A stretch of DNA of 64,000 bases from Arion vulgaris (GCA_020796225.1 CM036758.1:28221099-28285098), one strand, 5' to 3'; shown: positions 1-11,865, numbered from the stretch's first letter. The notes: generated by a model not told the origin, from the sequence alone. Numbers and translations are program-made.

Positions 1-112
1 TATATATACAGTGAAGGAGAGAGAGAAAGTGTCAAGATATCAGTACTAAATGATAGTACTCAGATCCTCATACACAAATCCTTCTATTCTCGTATAATGT
101 TATTCACTAATT

Positions 113-545
113 AGGGCTCACTGTGGCGTACAGGTTAGGTGATCATCTCTCATGCCAAAAGGGAACAGATCCGCTCCCTCGTAGAACCATCTGGATATTT
201 TCAAGAGATCGCTGATCTCAGTGTAGGTGAGATTGAGTTTCTAGTCCTATCGGAGACGGACGATAAAACGTAGGTACCGTGTTCAATATTAAGAACTTTT
301 GGTGGTTCAAAATTGAGAAGAACAGGCTGGAAAGCCGCTGACAGTGCATAATTCATTAGAAATGATTCAAAATAAAATTCTTACATAAATATCTTCACCA
401 TCTTCAAAACTACATCGTAGGACACCCTGCAGGGAGTTCGTATACATCAGCTGAGATTTTCCTGTGTGAGAACAGATCGTAGCATACAGAATTACTCACC
501 CAAGTGCAATGATGACAGTCATATTAATCAATCAATCAATTCTAT
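113..545 (+). mobile_element. SINE family S1, copy a (near full length)
   Basis: A dispersed element of about 430 bp. The left end carries a polymerase III A-box-like stretch (GTGGCGTACAGGTTAGG). A conserved central block contains GTCCTATCGGAGACGG, then comes an AT-rich segment, and the right end is a (TCAA)n tail near 530-545. It matches the reverse complement of 26643-27090 over essentially its whole length, and parts of 1994-2185, 6765-7520 and 41558-43252. The tRNA-like head, short length, absence of a reading frame and microsatellite tail are the usual traits of a SINE. The family name is mine. Confidence 0.75.
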
Positions 546-1375
546 TATGTTACTAAGTACGCACTTGTTTTCCTTCTCTAGTTTCCTTCTATATATATAT
601 CATTTAGGCTTTGTGCTTCACGTTATAATTAATTATGTTATCATTGCCACAATTAGGTATAGAAGCAAACCGATAACTTTTGGAGCTAGAGAGCAGCTTA
701 CATCCACGCCACAGAGATTTCCAAGTCTTTTAGTTGAACCTAAAATCGTAGATACTACTTTGTTTTAAGTCAGAGAAAGTGTTTAATCTCAGGTGACATG
801 ATGTATTTCCCCCCTTTCATAAAGAATACTTGACACTATTCTCCTGCACATTATATGTACTTCACATCTCATAACGTGCTCTGTCAACTTCTTATTTCAA
901 GACCTTCTAATTGTCATTTTCATATTCCATTGAACACATCTCACCAGCTCTGCACTCATTATTTTCACCAATCTACCTCGTCAGCTTTGCCTGTTTCTTC
1001 TTTACTGTATCCCTCTTGTCGTCTATCATATCAATTCATCTGTTCATCCTGGATTCACGTCTGAATACAAACACTCGTATTAATTACATATTTCCACATG
1101 AGAAATTAAGAAACCCCAACAGTGCCACCTAATTATGGAAGGATTACAAAAAATTAATATCATACGCATAAAAAAAACCGTTTGCGCATAAAATGGTCGA
1201 AACAAATGTCCACATTTTTTTTTACACGAAATAATGAGCTTCATTGTGACCCAATTCGCCGTTTTTAAACTGACCCTTGAACGATCTGCAAGTACTCTTC
1301 ATGTCGTCTTCATGAACAATGAAATAGCTCATGAAGAAAAGTGCACATTACATTTGGTCACCAATTTTAACAACA
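546..1375. other. No gene seen; AT-rich unique sequence
   Basis: AT-rich sequence with frequent stops in all frames. The short reading frames here (under 105 codons) show no recognisable domain. I see no tandem structure until the 38-bp array begins. Confidence 0.6.
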
Positions 1376-1993
1376 ATAAAATATAGTATAAACTACATGT
1401 TTGGTTAAATAGAACAAAATATAGTATAAACTACATGTGTGGTTAAATAGAATAAAATATAGTATAAACTACATGTTTGGTTAAATAGAATAAAATATAG
1501 TATAAACTACATGTTTGGTTAAATAGAATAAAATATAGTATAAACTACATGTGTGGTTAAATAGAATAAAATATAGTATAAACTACATGTGTGGTTAAAT
1601 AGAATTTAAAATTATCTTTAACTACGATGTGTGGATCTAAATATGAATAGAAATTTAGCTATAAACTAACATGTGAGGTTATTAATGAAGACGAAATATT
1701 TTGTATAAACTACATGTGTGGTTAAATAGAATAAAATATAGTATAAACTACATGTGTGGTTAAATAGAACAAAATATAGTATAAACTACATGTTTGGTTA
1801 AATAGAATAAAATATAGTATAAACTACATGTTTGGTTAAATAGAATAAAATATAGTATAAACTACATGTGTGGTTAAATAGAACAAAATATAGTATAAAC
1901 TACATGTGTGGTTAAATAGAATAAAATATAGTATAAACTACATGTGTGGTTAAATAGAACAAAATATAGTATAAACTACATGTGTGGTTAAAT
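1376..1993. repeat. 38-bp AT-rich minisatellite, about 16 copies
   Basis: The unit contains AAATATAGTATAAACTAC followed by ATGTGTGGTTAAATAGAA. Copies differ mainly at ATGTGTGG/ATGTTTGG and AATAAAA/AACAAAA. Around 1605-1710 the array is degenerate, then it returns to homogeneous copies. It ends exactly where the tail of an inverted S1 SINE begins. Confidence 0.95.
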
Positions 1994-2185
1994 ACTGATT
2001 GATTGATAGGACCATTATCATTGCACTTCGATATGTGCTCCGATCTCGCTTTTGCAAAGGAAGATTTCAGCTGCAGTGTACGAACTCCGTAACATCGGCG
2101 AGGGTCCCCGATGTAATTTTGAAGACGGTGAAGATATTTTGTCGGAATTTTATTTTCCGTCCGTCTCCGACAGGCCTTCATTTAT
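1994..2185 (-). mobile_element. SINE family S1, copy b (internally deleted)
   Basis: On the minus strand this ends in the (TCAA)n tail at 1994-2010. It keeps the 3' third of S1 (GCTGCAGTGTACGAACTC in plus orientation) and then jumps to the CGTCTCCGACAGG block. The middle of the element is missing, compared with 26643-27090. Confidence 0.65.
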
Positions 2186-2409
2186 ATGCATACTTTATCA
2201 AAACCACATTTATGTGCCCCATTTTTCAGAATGAAATTATTAATGGTAGGTAAGTTAAGTTAATTGCATATCCTTTACAGTGCTTTGCGAATCAACCCCA
2301 GCTTTTAACGCTGTTTGTGATTCTTCTAGACATTATTACGTTCAGTAGTTTACCATTACGTTCTGAACGGGCGGTGCCATCGTCCTTTTGTAAACATCCA
2401 CGCGAAACA

Positions 2410-2512
2410 ATTTGTAACCAAACTGTCCGGAGCATGATTCGAACTCAGAACGTCGGGGTTAGTAGAGCGAGTCACTATCCTTTAAGAAACAGACGTCACC
2501 TAATGGTAGGTA
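2410..2512 (-). mobile_element. tRNA-like SINE head (putative)
   Basis: On the minus strand there is a B-box-like GAGTTCGAATCATG preceded by an A-box-like AGTGACTCGCTCTACTAA. No mature tRNA fold could be confirmed by eye. I read it as a decayed tRNA-derived SINE head rather than a tRNA gene. Confidence 0.35.
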
Positions 2513-3452
2513 ACTATTCTAATTTGTATATACAGTTTTTATATTAAACGTCAGAGCACTATTTCATGTAATAAAATCTCCACAGTTGAAAGCTCCTTTT
2601 TCTTTCTTCTTTTAAATTCCTTCACTGTATTCTAGGAAGAATATTACACATATAACATCAAATTTATGTTGAGAGTAGTTTGATTTCTGCTCAATACTTT
2701 GCCTCGTGAGATGGCTGGCTGGAAAATGAGTACTGGCAGAATGGTGTGTTATGTATCTTGTCGTAATGTAAATGTTAAGACGTAGTAAGTTATGTAAATT
2801 TGTTAGCTGTCGATGAGATATTTCAGTTGGCAGCGCTTTATAGCTTTTGTCTGTTTGTGTCAACCATTTCTTTCTCAGAGAGGCTACGGTGACACAGTCG
2901 TTACCGTATGTGCTTGTTAGAATGGCTTTTCTGAATTCAGTCCTACAGATGAAGTTGACATTTTTGATCGCAACGCTCTTAGGTCTATCCGCTGCAGAGT
3001 AATGGCAGTTGGCATGAAGTTTACATCACCCATAGCGTACAGTTAATCAACTCACAATACAGGATTAATGCCATATTCCTCATTTCCTTCCACGTGATCT
3101 TACAAGTTTTTTACTTATTATATTACTTGAGATAATTTTTTAATTGCTATTCAAATAAAATGTAATAGCTTCATTTGTTTAACATTTTTGTTTTCCGTTA
3201 TTTTTAAAAAATATATTTTTCCCTACATCTGTATTGAACATTTGTGCTTTCAATTTTTGTATGTATAAATTTATTTATTGCAAGAATTCATAATAAATGT
3301 GGATTTGTGTGAGAGAAGTGTTACTGTCGTTTCTATGGTTACTTCTTTTAGTAGTTGATCTTCCTTCATCATGAAACCAGTTGCATGATTGATCTCACTA
3401 CTTTCACCCGATGCAACAAAGTTACCACCTTCGTCCGTTTCTATAACACAAT
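2513..3452. other. No gene seen
   Basis: AT-rich sequence with only short reading frames and no recognisable domain. Around 2880-3000 there is weak tRNA-like composition, not enough to call. Confidence 0.55.
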
Positions 3453-3650
3453 ATTTGCCCGCCTGCCCAGCGTGTTCGTAGCGCGTTGGACTACAGGTGA
3501 CAAGATCCCTGTGAGTGCGGTTCAATTCCGTGGGCTGGCAGAAAAGCACCTTTACGGTGTTCGTGGCACCGAACCGGAGGGTTACGATGTCCATGGCACC
3601 GAGCCGAAGAGCTGAAAGCTCAAGTGTTTCTGGATCGGAAAAAAAAGAAC
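3453..3650 (+). mobile_element. SINE family S3, copy a
   Basis: Begins GCCCGCCTGCCCAGCGTG and has an A-box-like TAGCGCGTTGGAC and a B-box-like GGTTCAATTCC. A body follows with two GGCACCGA(A/G)CCG motifs about 34 bp apart, and it ends in an A-rich tail at 3637-3650. A second copy lies at 36404-36608 in the same orientation. Two dispersed copies with the same ends support a tRNA-derived SINE. Confidence 0.75.
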
Positions 3651-4628
3651 AAAAACACATATTTATTTTTTACATAAATGAGTTGTCCAACCCCCTAAAC
3701 TCAAGGACCAGGATGTCAAATTGTATTTGTCGTCTCCCCTTGAACATGTCTGATATGGGTATTTCTACCTAAACCGGTAACAAAGTTCAGATCATCAAAG
3801 TTCTCCAATGGACAACAAATAGGAAAATAAAACATCGACTCTAAAAGGAAACATTGATAAGAACTGTGAAAACGAATTGAAAGAGTGTGATCTGACGTGA
3901 GAAACTTTTAGCAGAGAAGAAACAGAGCGGCAACAGTAGAACGCTTTCATTGTTAACCGCAACAAGAAGATGATAATAGATGGAATGTTGATATATCTCA
4001 AACCATATTTGTTCAATATTGTCTCACACAATCTCGACTCGAAGTAATATTAAAGTATGTCCTTCCTTGATTGTCTTATATAATTCTGTTATTGTTTAAA
4101 CGCAGATTAGTTATAAGCTTGAGTTGCAGATAACAACGTATTTAGTTATAGATTTTGCTAGATAATTGCAGTTGAGTTGTGCATGTTGTAAATTGAAAGT
4201 AGCAAAAAATGGCGAAGTATGAATATAGGAAATAAAAGAGCCGGAGTCTTGCACAAGTAGACAGTCGTAGAAATCAAACTAAAACGGTCGAACGAGAAGA
4301 ACATTCTCTGAATGTATGTATTCTGGCTGTAAATAAAAACGGTGAGAAGAACATATCTTCGACAGAGTGGATGTGTCTTTAACTTACCGATAAATTAGTG
4401 CTAAATAAACAGACAAATGGAAACGTTAATTCGAAAAGATTGATTGAATGAAAGGTTGAAGTGATCTCATGTACCGTCTTCTCACTAGCACAGACGTGTG
4501 CGCATTCTATTAATGTCTCCTCGTGTTCTAACTTTAGAAGAACCCGGATCCGGTCACACAAATAAAAATCCAATCTGACAAAGTGTTGGTATTTCCTGGC
4601 ATTATTTCCTACAGGTTCTCAGTACCAT
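3651..4628. other. No gene seen
   Basis: Unique AT-rich sequence. The stretch 3800-3960 on the plus strand is A/G-rich in the manner of decayed LINE coding DNA, but no motif can be read. Confidence 0.5.
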
Positions 4629-5832
4629 CAACAATCAAATATAGTCGAGTTAGTAGCAGAATTATATAGCAGTAAGAAGCTATTAAACAGCATACAATCA
4701 AGTATAGTCGAGTTAGTAGCAGAATTATATAGCAGTAAGAAGCTATTGCATACAATCAAGTATAGTCGAGTTAGTAGCAGAATTATATAGCAGTAAGAAG
4801 CTATTAAACAGCATACAATCAAGTATAGTCGAGTTAGTAGCAGAATTATATAGCAGTAAGAAGCTATTGCATACAATCAAGTATAGTCGAGTTAGTAGCA
4901 GAATTATATAGCAGTAAGAAGCTATTGCATACAATCAAGTATAGTCGAGATAGTAGCAGAATTATATAGCAGTAAGAAGCTATTAAACAGCATACAATCA
5001 AGTATAGTCGAGTTAGTAGCAGAATTATATAGCAGTAAAAAGCTATTGCATACAATCAAGTATTGTCGAGTTAGTAGCAGAATTATATAGCAGTAAGAAG
5101 CTATTAAACAGCATACAATCAAATATAGTCGAGTTTGTAGCAGAATTATAAAGCAGTAAAAAGCTATTGCATACAATCAAGTATTGTCGAGTTAGTAGCA
5201 GAATTATATAGCAGTAAAAAGCTATTAAACAGCATACAATCAAGTATAGTCGAGTTAGTAGCAGAATTATATAGCAGTAAGAAGCTATTGCATACAATCA
5301 AGTATAGTCGAGTTAGTAGCAGAATTATATAGAGTAAAGCTATTGCATACAATCAAATATAGTCGAGTTAGTAACAGAATTATATAGCAGTAAAGTATAA
5401 GGCATACAATCAAATATAGTCGAGTTTGTGCAGAATTATATAGCAGTAAAAGCATTGCATACAATCAAGTATAGTCGAGTTAGTAGCAGAATTATAGCAG
5501 TAAGAGCTATTAAAGCAGCATACAATCAAGGATAGTCGAGTTAGTAGCAGAATTATATAGCAGTAAGAAGCTATTGCATACAATCAAGGATAGTCGAGTT
5601 AGTAGCAGAATTATATAGCAGTAAGAAGCTATTAAACAGCATACAATCAAGTATAGTCGAGTTAGTAGCAGAATTATATAGCAGTAAGAAGCTATTAAAC
5701 AGCATACAATCAAGGATAGTCGAGTTAGTAGCAGAATTATATAGCAGTAAGAAGCTATTAAACAGCATACAATCAAGTATAGTCGAGTTAGTAGCAGAAT
5801 TATATAGCAGTAAGAAGCTATTAAACAGCATA
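4629..5832. repeat. 63-bp/58-bp minisatellite with 121-bp higher-order unit, seeded in a LINE
   Basis: Two unit lengths alternate. The 63-bp form carries GCTATTAAACAGCATACAAT; the 58-bp form carries GCTATTGCATACAAT. From about 4680 to 5290 they alternate as 63+58 = 121 bp; after 5520 mostly 63-bp units follow. In the plus frame the 63-bp unit is open and reads KKLLNSIQSSIVELVAELYS plus one Ser. The last unit runs without a break into LINE coding sequence (KKLLNSIKTRKIKYF). Units at 5380-5520 are degenerate. Confidence 0.95.
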
Positions 5833-6072
5833 AAAACAAGAAAAATTAAATATTTCGTACACATCAAACGACATGAGTACATAGAGAAAATAATTTAGGA
5901 GGGAAGGATGCCTGGAAGAAGAATGAGAGGAAGACCTAGAAGACGATGGGTGCAAGATGTCATTGACGATCTGAGAATGACTGCTGCTGACGTCGGCCAG
6001 CTTGCACAGAACAGAATGTTTTTCAGGACTGCTGTCATGGGAGCCAAGTTCCGGAAGGGACAAGCTACTTGA
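5826..6072 (+). pseudogene. LINE reverse-transcriptase C-terminal fragment
   Basis: The plus-frame translation continues from the array as KTRKIKYFVHIKRH, then an in-frame stop, then EGRMPGRRMRGRPRRRW and a tail with DVGQLAQNRMFFRTAVMG and FRKGQAT before the stop at 6070-6072. This order (G/VHIKRH, basic GRPRRRW, QDVI.DDLRMTA, CAV/TAVMGAKFRKG) is the C-terminal end of non-LTR retrotransposon ORF2 proteins found widely in invertebrates. One nonsense codon lies between RH and EGR. A CDS label is not warranted: the catalytic domain is absent, and the 5' side is replaced by the tandem array. Confidence 0.85.
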
Positions 6073-6164
6073 TAATGATGATGAAGAACTACATATGTCA
6101 TCTAACGTGTGTAGATACATAACATAAAATGATTTGACTATTACATGACAATAAAGGACAATCG

Positions 6165-6290
6165 ACTACCACTCTAGGTGAAGTGGTCAAGCCGTTAGCT
6201 TTGCATTCTGAGGGTCGTGAGTTCGAATCCGAACCTCATCGTTTGGTGTATGAATGTATTTTTCCAGAAAACACTACTGCTGGAAATATA
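6165..6290 (+). mobile_element. SINE family S2, head only
   Basis: A-box-like AGTGGTCAAGCCGTTAG and B-box-like GAGTTCGAATCCGA, followed by the S2-typical TTTTTCCAGA. The S2 body seen at 21267-21495 is missing. From TTCCAGAAAACACTACTG onward the sequence is a tandem array. Confidence 0.7.
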
Positions 6291-6598
6291 ATATTTCTTT
6301 ACTTTACTTTTCCCACAGAGAACACTACTGTTAGAAATATAATGTTTCTTTACTTTTCTTTTCCCCACAGAGAACACTACTGCTGTAAATATAAGGTTTC
6401 TTTTTCTTTACTTTTCCCCACAGAGAATGCTACTGCTGTAAATATAATGTTTCTTTTTCTTTACTTTTCCCCACAGAGAATGCTACTGCTGTAAATATAA
6501 TGTTTCTTTTTCTTTACTTTTCCCCACAGAGAATGCTACTGCTGGAAATATAATGTCTCTTTTCTTTACTTTTCACCACAGAGAACACTACTGTAAAA
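6258..6598. repeat. 53-bp minisatellite attached to an S2 SINE head
   Basis: About six units with CCACAGAGAATGCTACTGC and TGTAAATATAATGTTTC plus a T-rich stretch. The first unit begins inside the S2 motif TTTTTCCAGAAAAC, so the array is continuous with the SINE. Confidence 0.9.
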
Positions 6599-6764
6599 AA
6601 TACCTGGAACTAGGTAACAGAATGAGAGACTCCTCCCAGAACTAGAACAGGAAAATGCACTTGACTCTACGTTCCTCCTACCTCAGTAACTCTCTTAAAA
6701 GAGGAGGATCTCCCAGGTCAGGTAGATAGGTAATTTTTTGTTCAGGCTTATGTTTTTCTTACCC

Positions 6765-7520
6765 ATGAAGATCTCAGTGGTAGTGCACAAACCCCGTAGC
6801 AACGGATAGAGACCCGACATAATTTTCAAGATGATGACATTTTGTTAGAAATTATATTTTAATCTTGTCAGTGCAGCAGTTTTACAATCTACTCTATCTA
6901 TTCTCAAGATGATGACATTTTGTTAGAAATTATATTTTAATCATGTCAGTGCAGCAGTTTTACAATCTACTCTATCTATTCTCAAGATGATGACATTTTG
7001 TTAGAAATTATATTTTAATCTTGTCAGTGCAGCAGTTTTACAATCTACTCTATCTATTCTCAAGATGATGACATTTTGTTAGAAATTATATTTTAATCTT
7101 GTCAGTGCAGCAGTTTTACAATCTACTCCATCTATTCTCAAGATGATGCCATTTTGTTAGAAATTATATTTTAATCTTGTCAGTGCAGCAGTTTTGCAAT
7201 CTACTCTATCTATTCTCAAGATGATGACATTTTGTTAGAAATTATATTTTAATCTTGTCAGTGCAGCAGTTTTGCAATCTACGCTATCTATTCTCAAGCG
7301 CAAGGAGCTTTTTAACGAGCTTAACTTAAATACAGGACCTACAATTTATCGTCCATCTCCGATAGAACTAGGAACACAATTTCACCTACACTGAGATCAG
7401 ATATCTCTAGAACAATATCCCAATCTATATCTGTTTGATTAGTTAGAGTGTGGGGTCGCCCACCCCACGCCCAACCCTCTAAGTTACCTTTAACAACATG
7501 CGAGAGGAAATATTGGTTAT
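6765..7520 (-). mobile_element. SINE family S1, copy c, expanded by an internal array
   Basis: Read on the minus strand, the head-side block lies at 7300-7520 (CGTCCATCTCCGATAGAAC, TCACCTACACTGAGATC in plus orientation) and the tail-side block at 6765-6835 (GAAGATCTCAGTGGTAGTGC, TAATTTTCAAGATGATG). Between them lie about six 78-bp units made from the SINE's own middle. The terminal tail was not found. Confidence 0.7.
6820..7297. repeat. 78-bp minisatellite inside S1 SINE
   Basis: Six nearly identical units with CAAGATGATGACATTTTG and GTCAGTGCAGCAGTTTTAC. The sequence corresponds to the S1 middle (compare GCAGCGGCTTTGCAG at about 26862-26876), so the unit is SINE-derived. Copies differ by only a few substitutions. 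Confidence 0.92.
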
Positions 7521-8204
7521 ATTCTTTGCTACTCCAGAAATCAGACATGGAAAAGTGACACTGTAAAATTCATAAAACAACGATTGTGTTGTTTATCGTT
7601 TTATAGTTCTGTCTATGTTTTTTTTTTATTTCTTGGAGATCATGCTAGGAGAAGTTGAACGATTTTTTTCCGAAAATCACAGATAGTTAGAAACAATATG
7701 TACAGAGCATTCGCTTTGACTAGACTCCACATTGGAAGAGATGAGATATCAAATAATCCCTGCAGAAGAACAGTATAAGATTACAAATAAATATGAACCT
7801 CATCGTTAAATTTAGAGACAACATTCCAAAACAGAAATCGATGATAAACGACGCAAGTGGGTTGGGGGTTCAATCCCATATTCAACGTCTATACATGAGG
7901 AGAGAAATTGGCCCTGCTACCTCCTGCACACTACGGATTATAAATGTGAAACGACAGGTAGATAGGAAAAGCTTCATATCCTAAGGTATGACAGGCTAGG
8001 GGGCTTTTATATTAGTAGTAGTTAAACAAAATCGTAAAAATAGAACAAGCATTTGAAAGACATCATTAATGCATGTGAGATGTTTTTCAAATATAGAAGA
8101 ATAGGTGGACAAAATACATGAAAAAACCAGACAAATTAGGAAGTTCTAGAAAAGCTAGTGAGGAAGAAAGAATTATTACAGGAAAGAAAATCAAACAAAT
8201 AAAT
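7521..8204. other. No gene seen
   Basis: Mostly unique AT-rich sequence. A B-box-like GGGGGTTCAATCCC at about 7862-7875 hints at a decayed tRNA-related element. At 8090-8204 the A/G-rich plus strand becomes the LINE segment that founds the next array. Confidence 0.5.
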
Positions 8205-9919
8205 TATTAGGACATATAAAGAGATATGACACATTGATCAAAACCTTTTTATTACAACATATAAAGAGACATGACACATTGATCAAAACCGTATTATTAG
8301 GACATATAAAGAGATATGACACATTGATCAAAACCTTATTATTAGAACATATAAAGAGATATGACACATTGATCAAAACCTTATTATTAGGACATATAAA
8401 GAGACATGACACATTGATCAAAACCTTATTATTAGGACATATAAAGAGATATGACACATTGATCAAAACCTTATTATTAGGACATATAAAGAGATATGAC
8501 ACATTGATCAAAACCTTATTATTAGGACATATAAAGAGATATGACACATTGATCAAAACCTTATTATTAGGACATATAAAGAGATATGACACATTGATCA
8601 AAACCTTATTATTAGGACATATAAAGAGATATGACACATTGATCAAAACCTTATTATTAGGACATATAAAGAGATATGACACATTGATCAAAACCTTATT
8701 ATTAGGACATATAAAGAGATATGACACATTGATCAAAACCTTATTATTAGGACATATAAAGAGATATGACACATTGATCAAAACCTTATTATTAGGACAT
8801 ATAAAGAGATATGACACATTGATCAAAACCTTATTATTAGGACATATAAAGAGACATGACACATTGATCAAAACCTTATTATTAGGACATATAAAGAGAT
8901 ATGACACATTGATCAAAACCTTATTATTAGGACATATAAAGAGATATGACACATTGATCTAAACCTTATTATTAGAACATATAAAGAGATATGACACATT
9001 GATCAAAACCTTATTATTAGGACATATAAAGAGATATGACACATTGATCTAAACCTTATTATTAGAACATATAAAGAGATATGACACATTGATCTAAACA
9101 TTATTATTAGGACATATAAAGAGATATGACACATTGATCTAAACCTTATTATTAGAACATATAAAGAGATATGACACATTGATCAAAACCTTATTATTAG
9201 AACATATAAAGAGATATGACACATTGATCAAAACCTTATTATTAGAACATATAAAGAGACATGACACATTGATCAAAACCTTATTATTAGGACATATAAA
9301 GAGATATGACACATTGATCAAAACCTTATTATTAGGACATATAAAGAGATATGACACATTGATCAAAACCTTATTATTAGGACATATAAAGAGATATGAC
9401 ACATTGATCAAAACCTTATTATTAGGACATATAAAGAGACATGACACATTGATCAAAACATTATTATTAGAACATATAAAGAGATATGACACATTGATCT
9501 AAACCTTATTATTAGGACATATAAAGAGATATGACACATTGATCAAAACCTTATTATTAGAACATATAAAGAGATATGACACATTGATCAAAACCTTATT
9601 ATTAGGACATATAAAGAGACATGATACATTGATCTAAACCTTATTATTAGAACATATAAAGAGACATGACACATTGATCTAAACCTTATTATTAGAACAT
9701 ATAAAGAGACATGACACATTGATCAAAACCTTATTATTAGAACATATAAAGAGACATGACACATTGATCAAAACCTTATTATTAGAACATATAAAGAGAC
9801 ATGACACATTGATCTAAACCTTATTATTAGAACATATAAAGAGACATGACACATTGATCTAAACCTTATTATTAGAACATATAAAGAGACATGACACATT
9901 GATCAAAACCTTATTATTA
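8205..9919. repeat. 45-bp minisatellite (about 38 copies) derived from a LINE ORF2 segment
   Basis: The unit GGACATATAAAGAGATATGA plus CACATTGATCAAAACC and TTATTATTA encodes LGHIKRYDTLIKTLL in the plus frame. This is the GHIKRH zone of LINE ORF2, and the frame continues unbroken into the LINE fragment at 9905-10095. Variation is almost confined to GGACAT/GAACAT, GATATG/GACATG, ATCAAAAC/ATCTAAAC and ACC/ACA. Because 45 is a multiple of three, both strands are open for over 240 codons. I regard those frames as by-products. Confidence 0.97.
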
Positions 9920-10095
9920 AAGAAAATTGAAGAAGAACAAGTGAACGGAAAACCGAGACACAAGTGGTAAGGAAACATCAAGAGATGGATATATTACAAC
10001 TGGACAGAGTGCAACATAAATGCAAGAGATAAGGGATTTGGGATGTTCATTGCCGCGGAGACGGTAACTGCTGATGATGATGATGAGAAGAACAT
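9905..10095 (+). pseudogene. LINE reverse-transcriptase C-terminal fragment
   Basis: In frame with the preceding array the translation reads IKTLLLKKIEEEQVNGKPRH, KW, a stop, GNIKRW, then NWTECNINARDKGFGMFIAA and ETVTADDDDE. The family pattern is EGKIE..RGRPRHKW.GNIKRW.GLNWTECV..ARDR..W and then AAETVTADDDD, the extreme C-terminus of a LINE ORF2. One in-frame nonsense codon follows HKW. The upstream catalytic domain is replaced by the 45-bp array. Confidence 0.85.
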
Positions 10096-10978
10096 ACCGG
10101 AAGATGTACTCATGTGGTATCTTGTTCTATGACGTAATGAATGTCAAAAATGACTTCAGGTGATATGAACATTCTAATCATGATCTAACCTGCCTGAACC
10201 TGTCCAGACCTCAGCTGATGCCTGCGGCTTAGAACTTCTCTGGATCGTGACCAACTCGCTAAAATGTGTAGAAACGCCGGCAGAGTCTATGCGTAACCAG
10301 AAATGGAAGCATAACGAAAGCGTTGTGATATTTGTATATACCAACATCAAGTACAACAAATAACCTGTGTTATTCATATCCTTTGACATTTTTTATATTA
10401 TTTTTATCATCAAATATAACTTTTTAAAAAAACATATCTTTTCACTCGGCAAACCATTATCTATCCTCCCCACTGTTAGAAACAAACAAAAGTGGTATCT
10501 TGAATCATGGATTCTTCAGTGTTTTGCAAAACAAAACAGAAAAGAACAAAACTATCATAATTGTATTATAAAGACTCTATCTATATCTATAACTTCTTCG
10601 TGTCCTGTTGGAGAAATAACGTTTCCACGATTTACATTGCTGTAGTTTTGTCGTTTTTCTATTGTTAATTGTTTCCAAGATCTGACCACAAACTTTCCGT
10701 GGTAAGGGTCTCAAGACGATTTATAGTAAAATTATGAAGTATCTTGTCCAAGTTTACGCTCTCCGGCTCTACTCTAGTTATTGGTTCTACTTCAACTTGT
10801 TGGTTATAAACTTGGAAGAAAACAATAATGAATGTTGATCCAACTTTACATTTTTTGAATATTATTATTTTTATAATGAAATCAAAGTGTTATTATTCTG
10901 TTGTTATTTGTGAAACCTTATATACAACAAATGTAGTATTGTATGGCTTCAAATTTTGTTTGAGGACGTTCACATCCG
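10096..10978. other. No gene seen
   Basis: AT-rich unique sequence. Reading frames of up to 92 codons have no recognisable motif. It ends in the (TA)n tract that opens the next array. Confidence 0.55.
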
Positions 10979-11865
10979 ATATATATATATATATATATAT
11001 CATCATATCAATCTGACATAAAAACGTCTTGAAGTCAATAATCTCTATATATTATCATATCAATCTGACTTAATAAAAACGTCTTGAAGTCAATAATCTC
11101 TATATATTATCATATCAATCTGACTTAATAAAACGTCTTGAAGTCAATAATCTCTATATATCATCATATCAATCTGACATAACAACGTCTTGAAGTCAAT
11201 AATCTCTATATATTATCATATCAATCTGACTTAATAAAAACGTCTTGAAGTCAATAATCTCTATATATTATCATATCAATCTGACGTAATAAAAACGTCT
11301 TGAAGTCAATAATCTCTATATATTATCATATCAATCTGACTTAATAAAAACGTCTTGAAGTCAATAATCTCTATATATCATCATATCAATCTGACATAAA
11401 AACGTCTTGAAGTCAATAATCTCTATATATTATCATATCAATCTGACTTAATAAAAACGTCTTGAAGTCAACAATCTCTATATATTATCATATCAATCTG
11501 ACTTAATAAAAACGTCTTGAAGTCAATAATCTCTATATATTATCATATCAATCTGACGTAATAAAAACGTCTTGAAGTCAATAATCTCTATATATTATCA
11601 TATCAATCTGACTTAATAAAAACGTCTTGAAGTCAATAATCTCTATATATCATCATATCAATCTGACTTAATAAAAACGTCTTGAAGTCAACAATCTCTA
11701 TATATTATCATATCAATCTGACTTAATAAAAACGTCTTGAAGTCAATAATCTCTATATATTATCATATCAATCTGACTTAATAAAAACGTCTTGAAGTCA
11801 ATAATCTCTATATATTATCATATCAATCTGACTTAATAAAACGTCTTGAAGTCAATAATCTCTGA
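10979..11865. repeat. (TA)n tract plus 54-56-bp minisatellite, about 16 copies
   Basis: After a TA dinucleotide run (10979-11000), units carry CATATCAATCTGACTTAAT, AAAACGTCTTGAAGTC and AATAATCTCTATATAT. Copies differ at GACTTAATA/GACATA/GACGTAATA. The short-range pattern (ACATAA, CTTAAT, CTTAAT, CGTAAT) recurs, which suggests multi-unit duplication. Confidence 0.93.

Noticed and set aside
6183..6494. Plus-strand 103-codon frame as a gene
   Set aside because: It starts in an S2 SINE head and continues through a tandem array.
8191..8962. Overlapping open frames of over 240 codons on both strands
   Set aside because: They arise because the 45-bp unit is a multiple of three without stops. The proteins are pure repeats, and the frames end where single-base variants create TAA.
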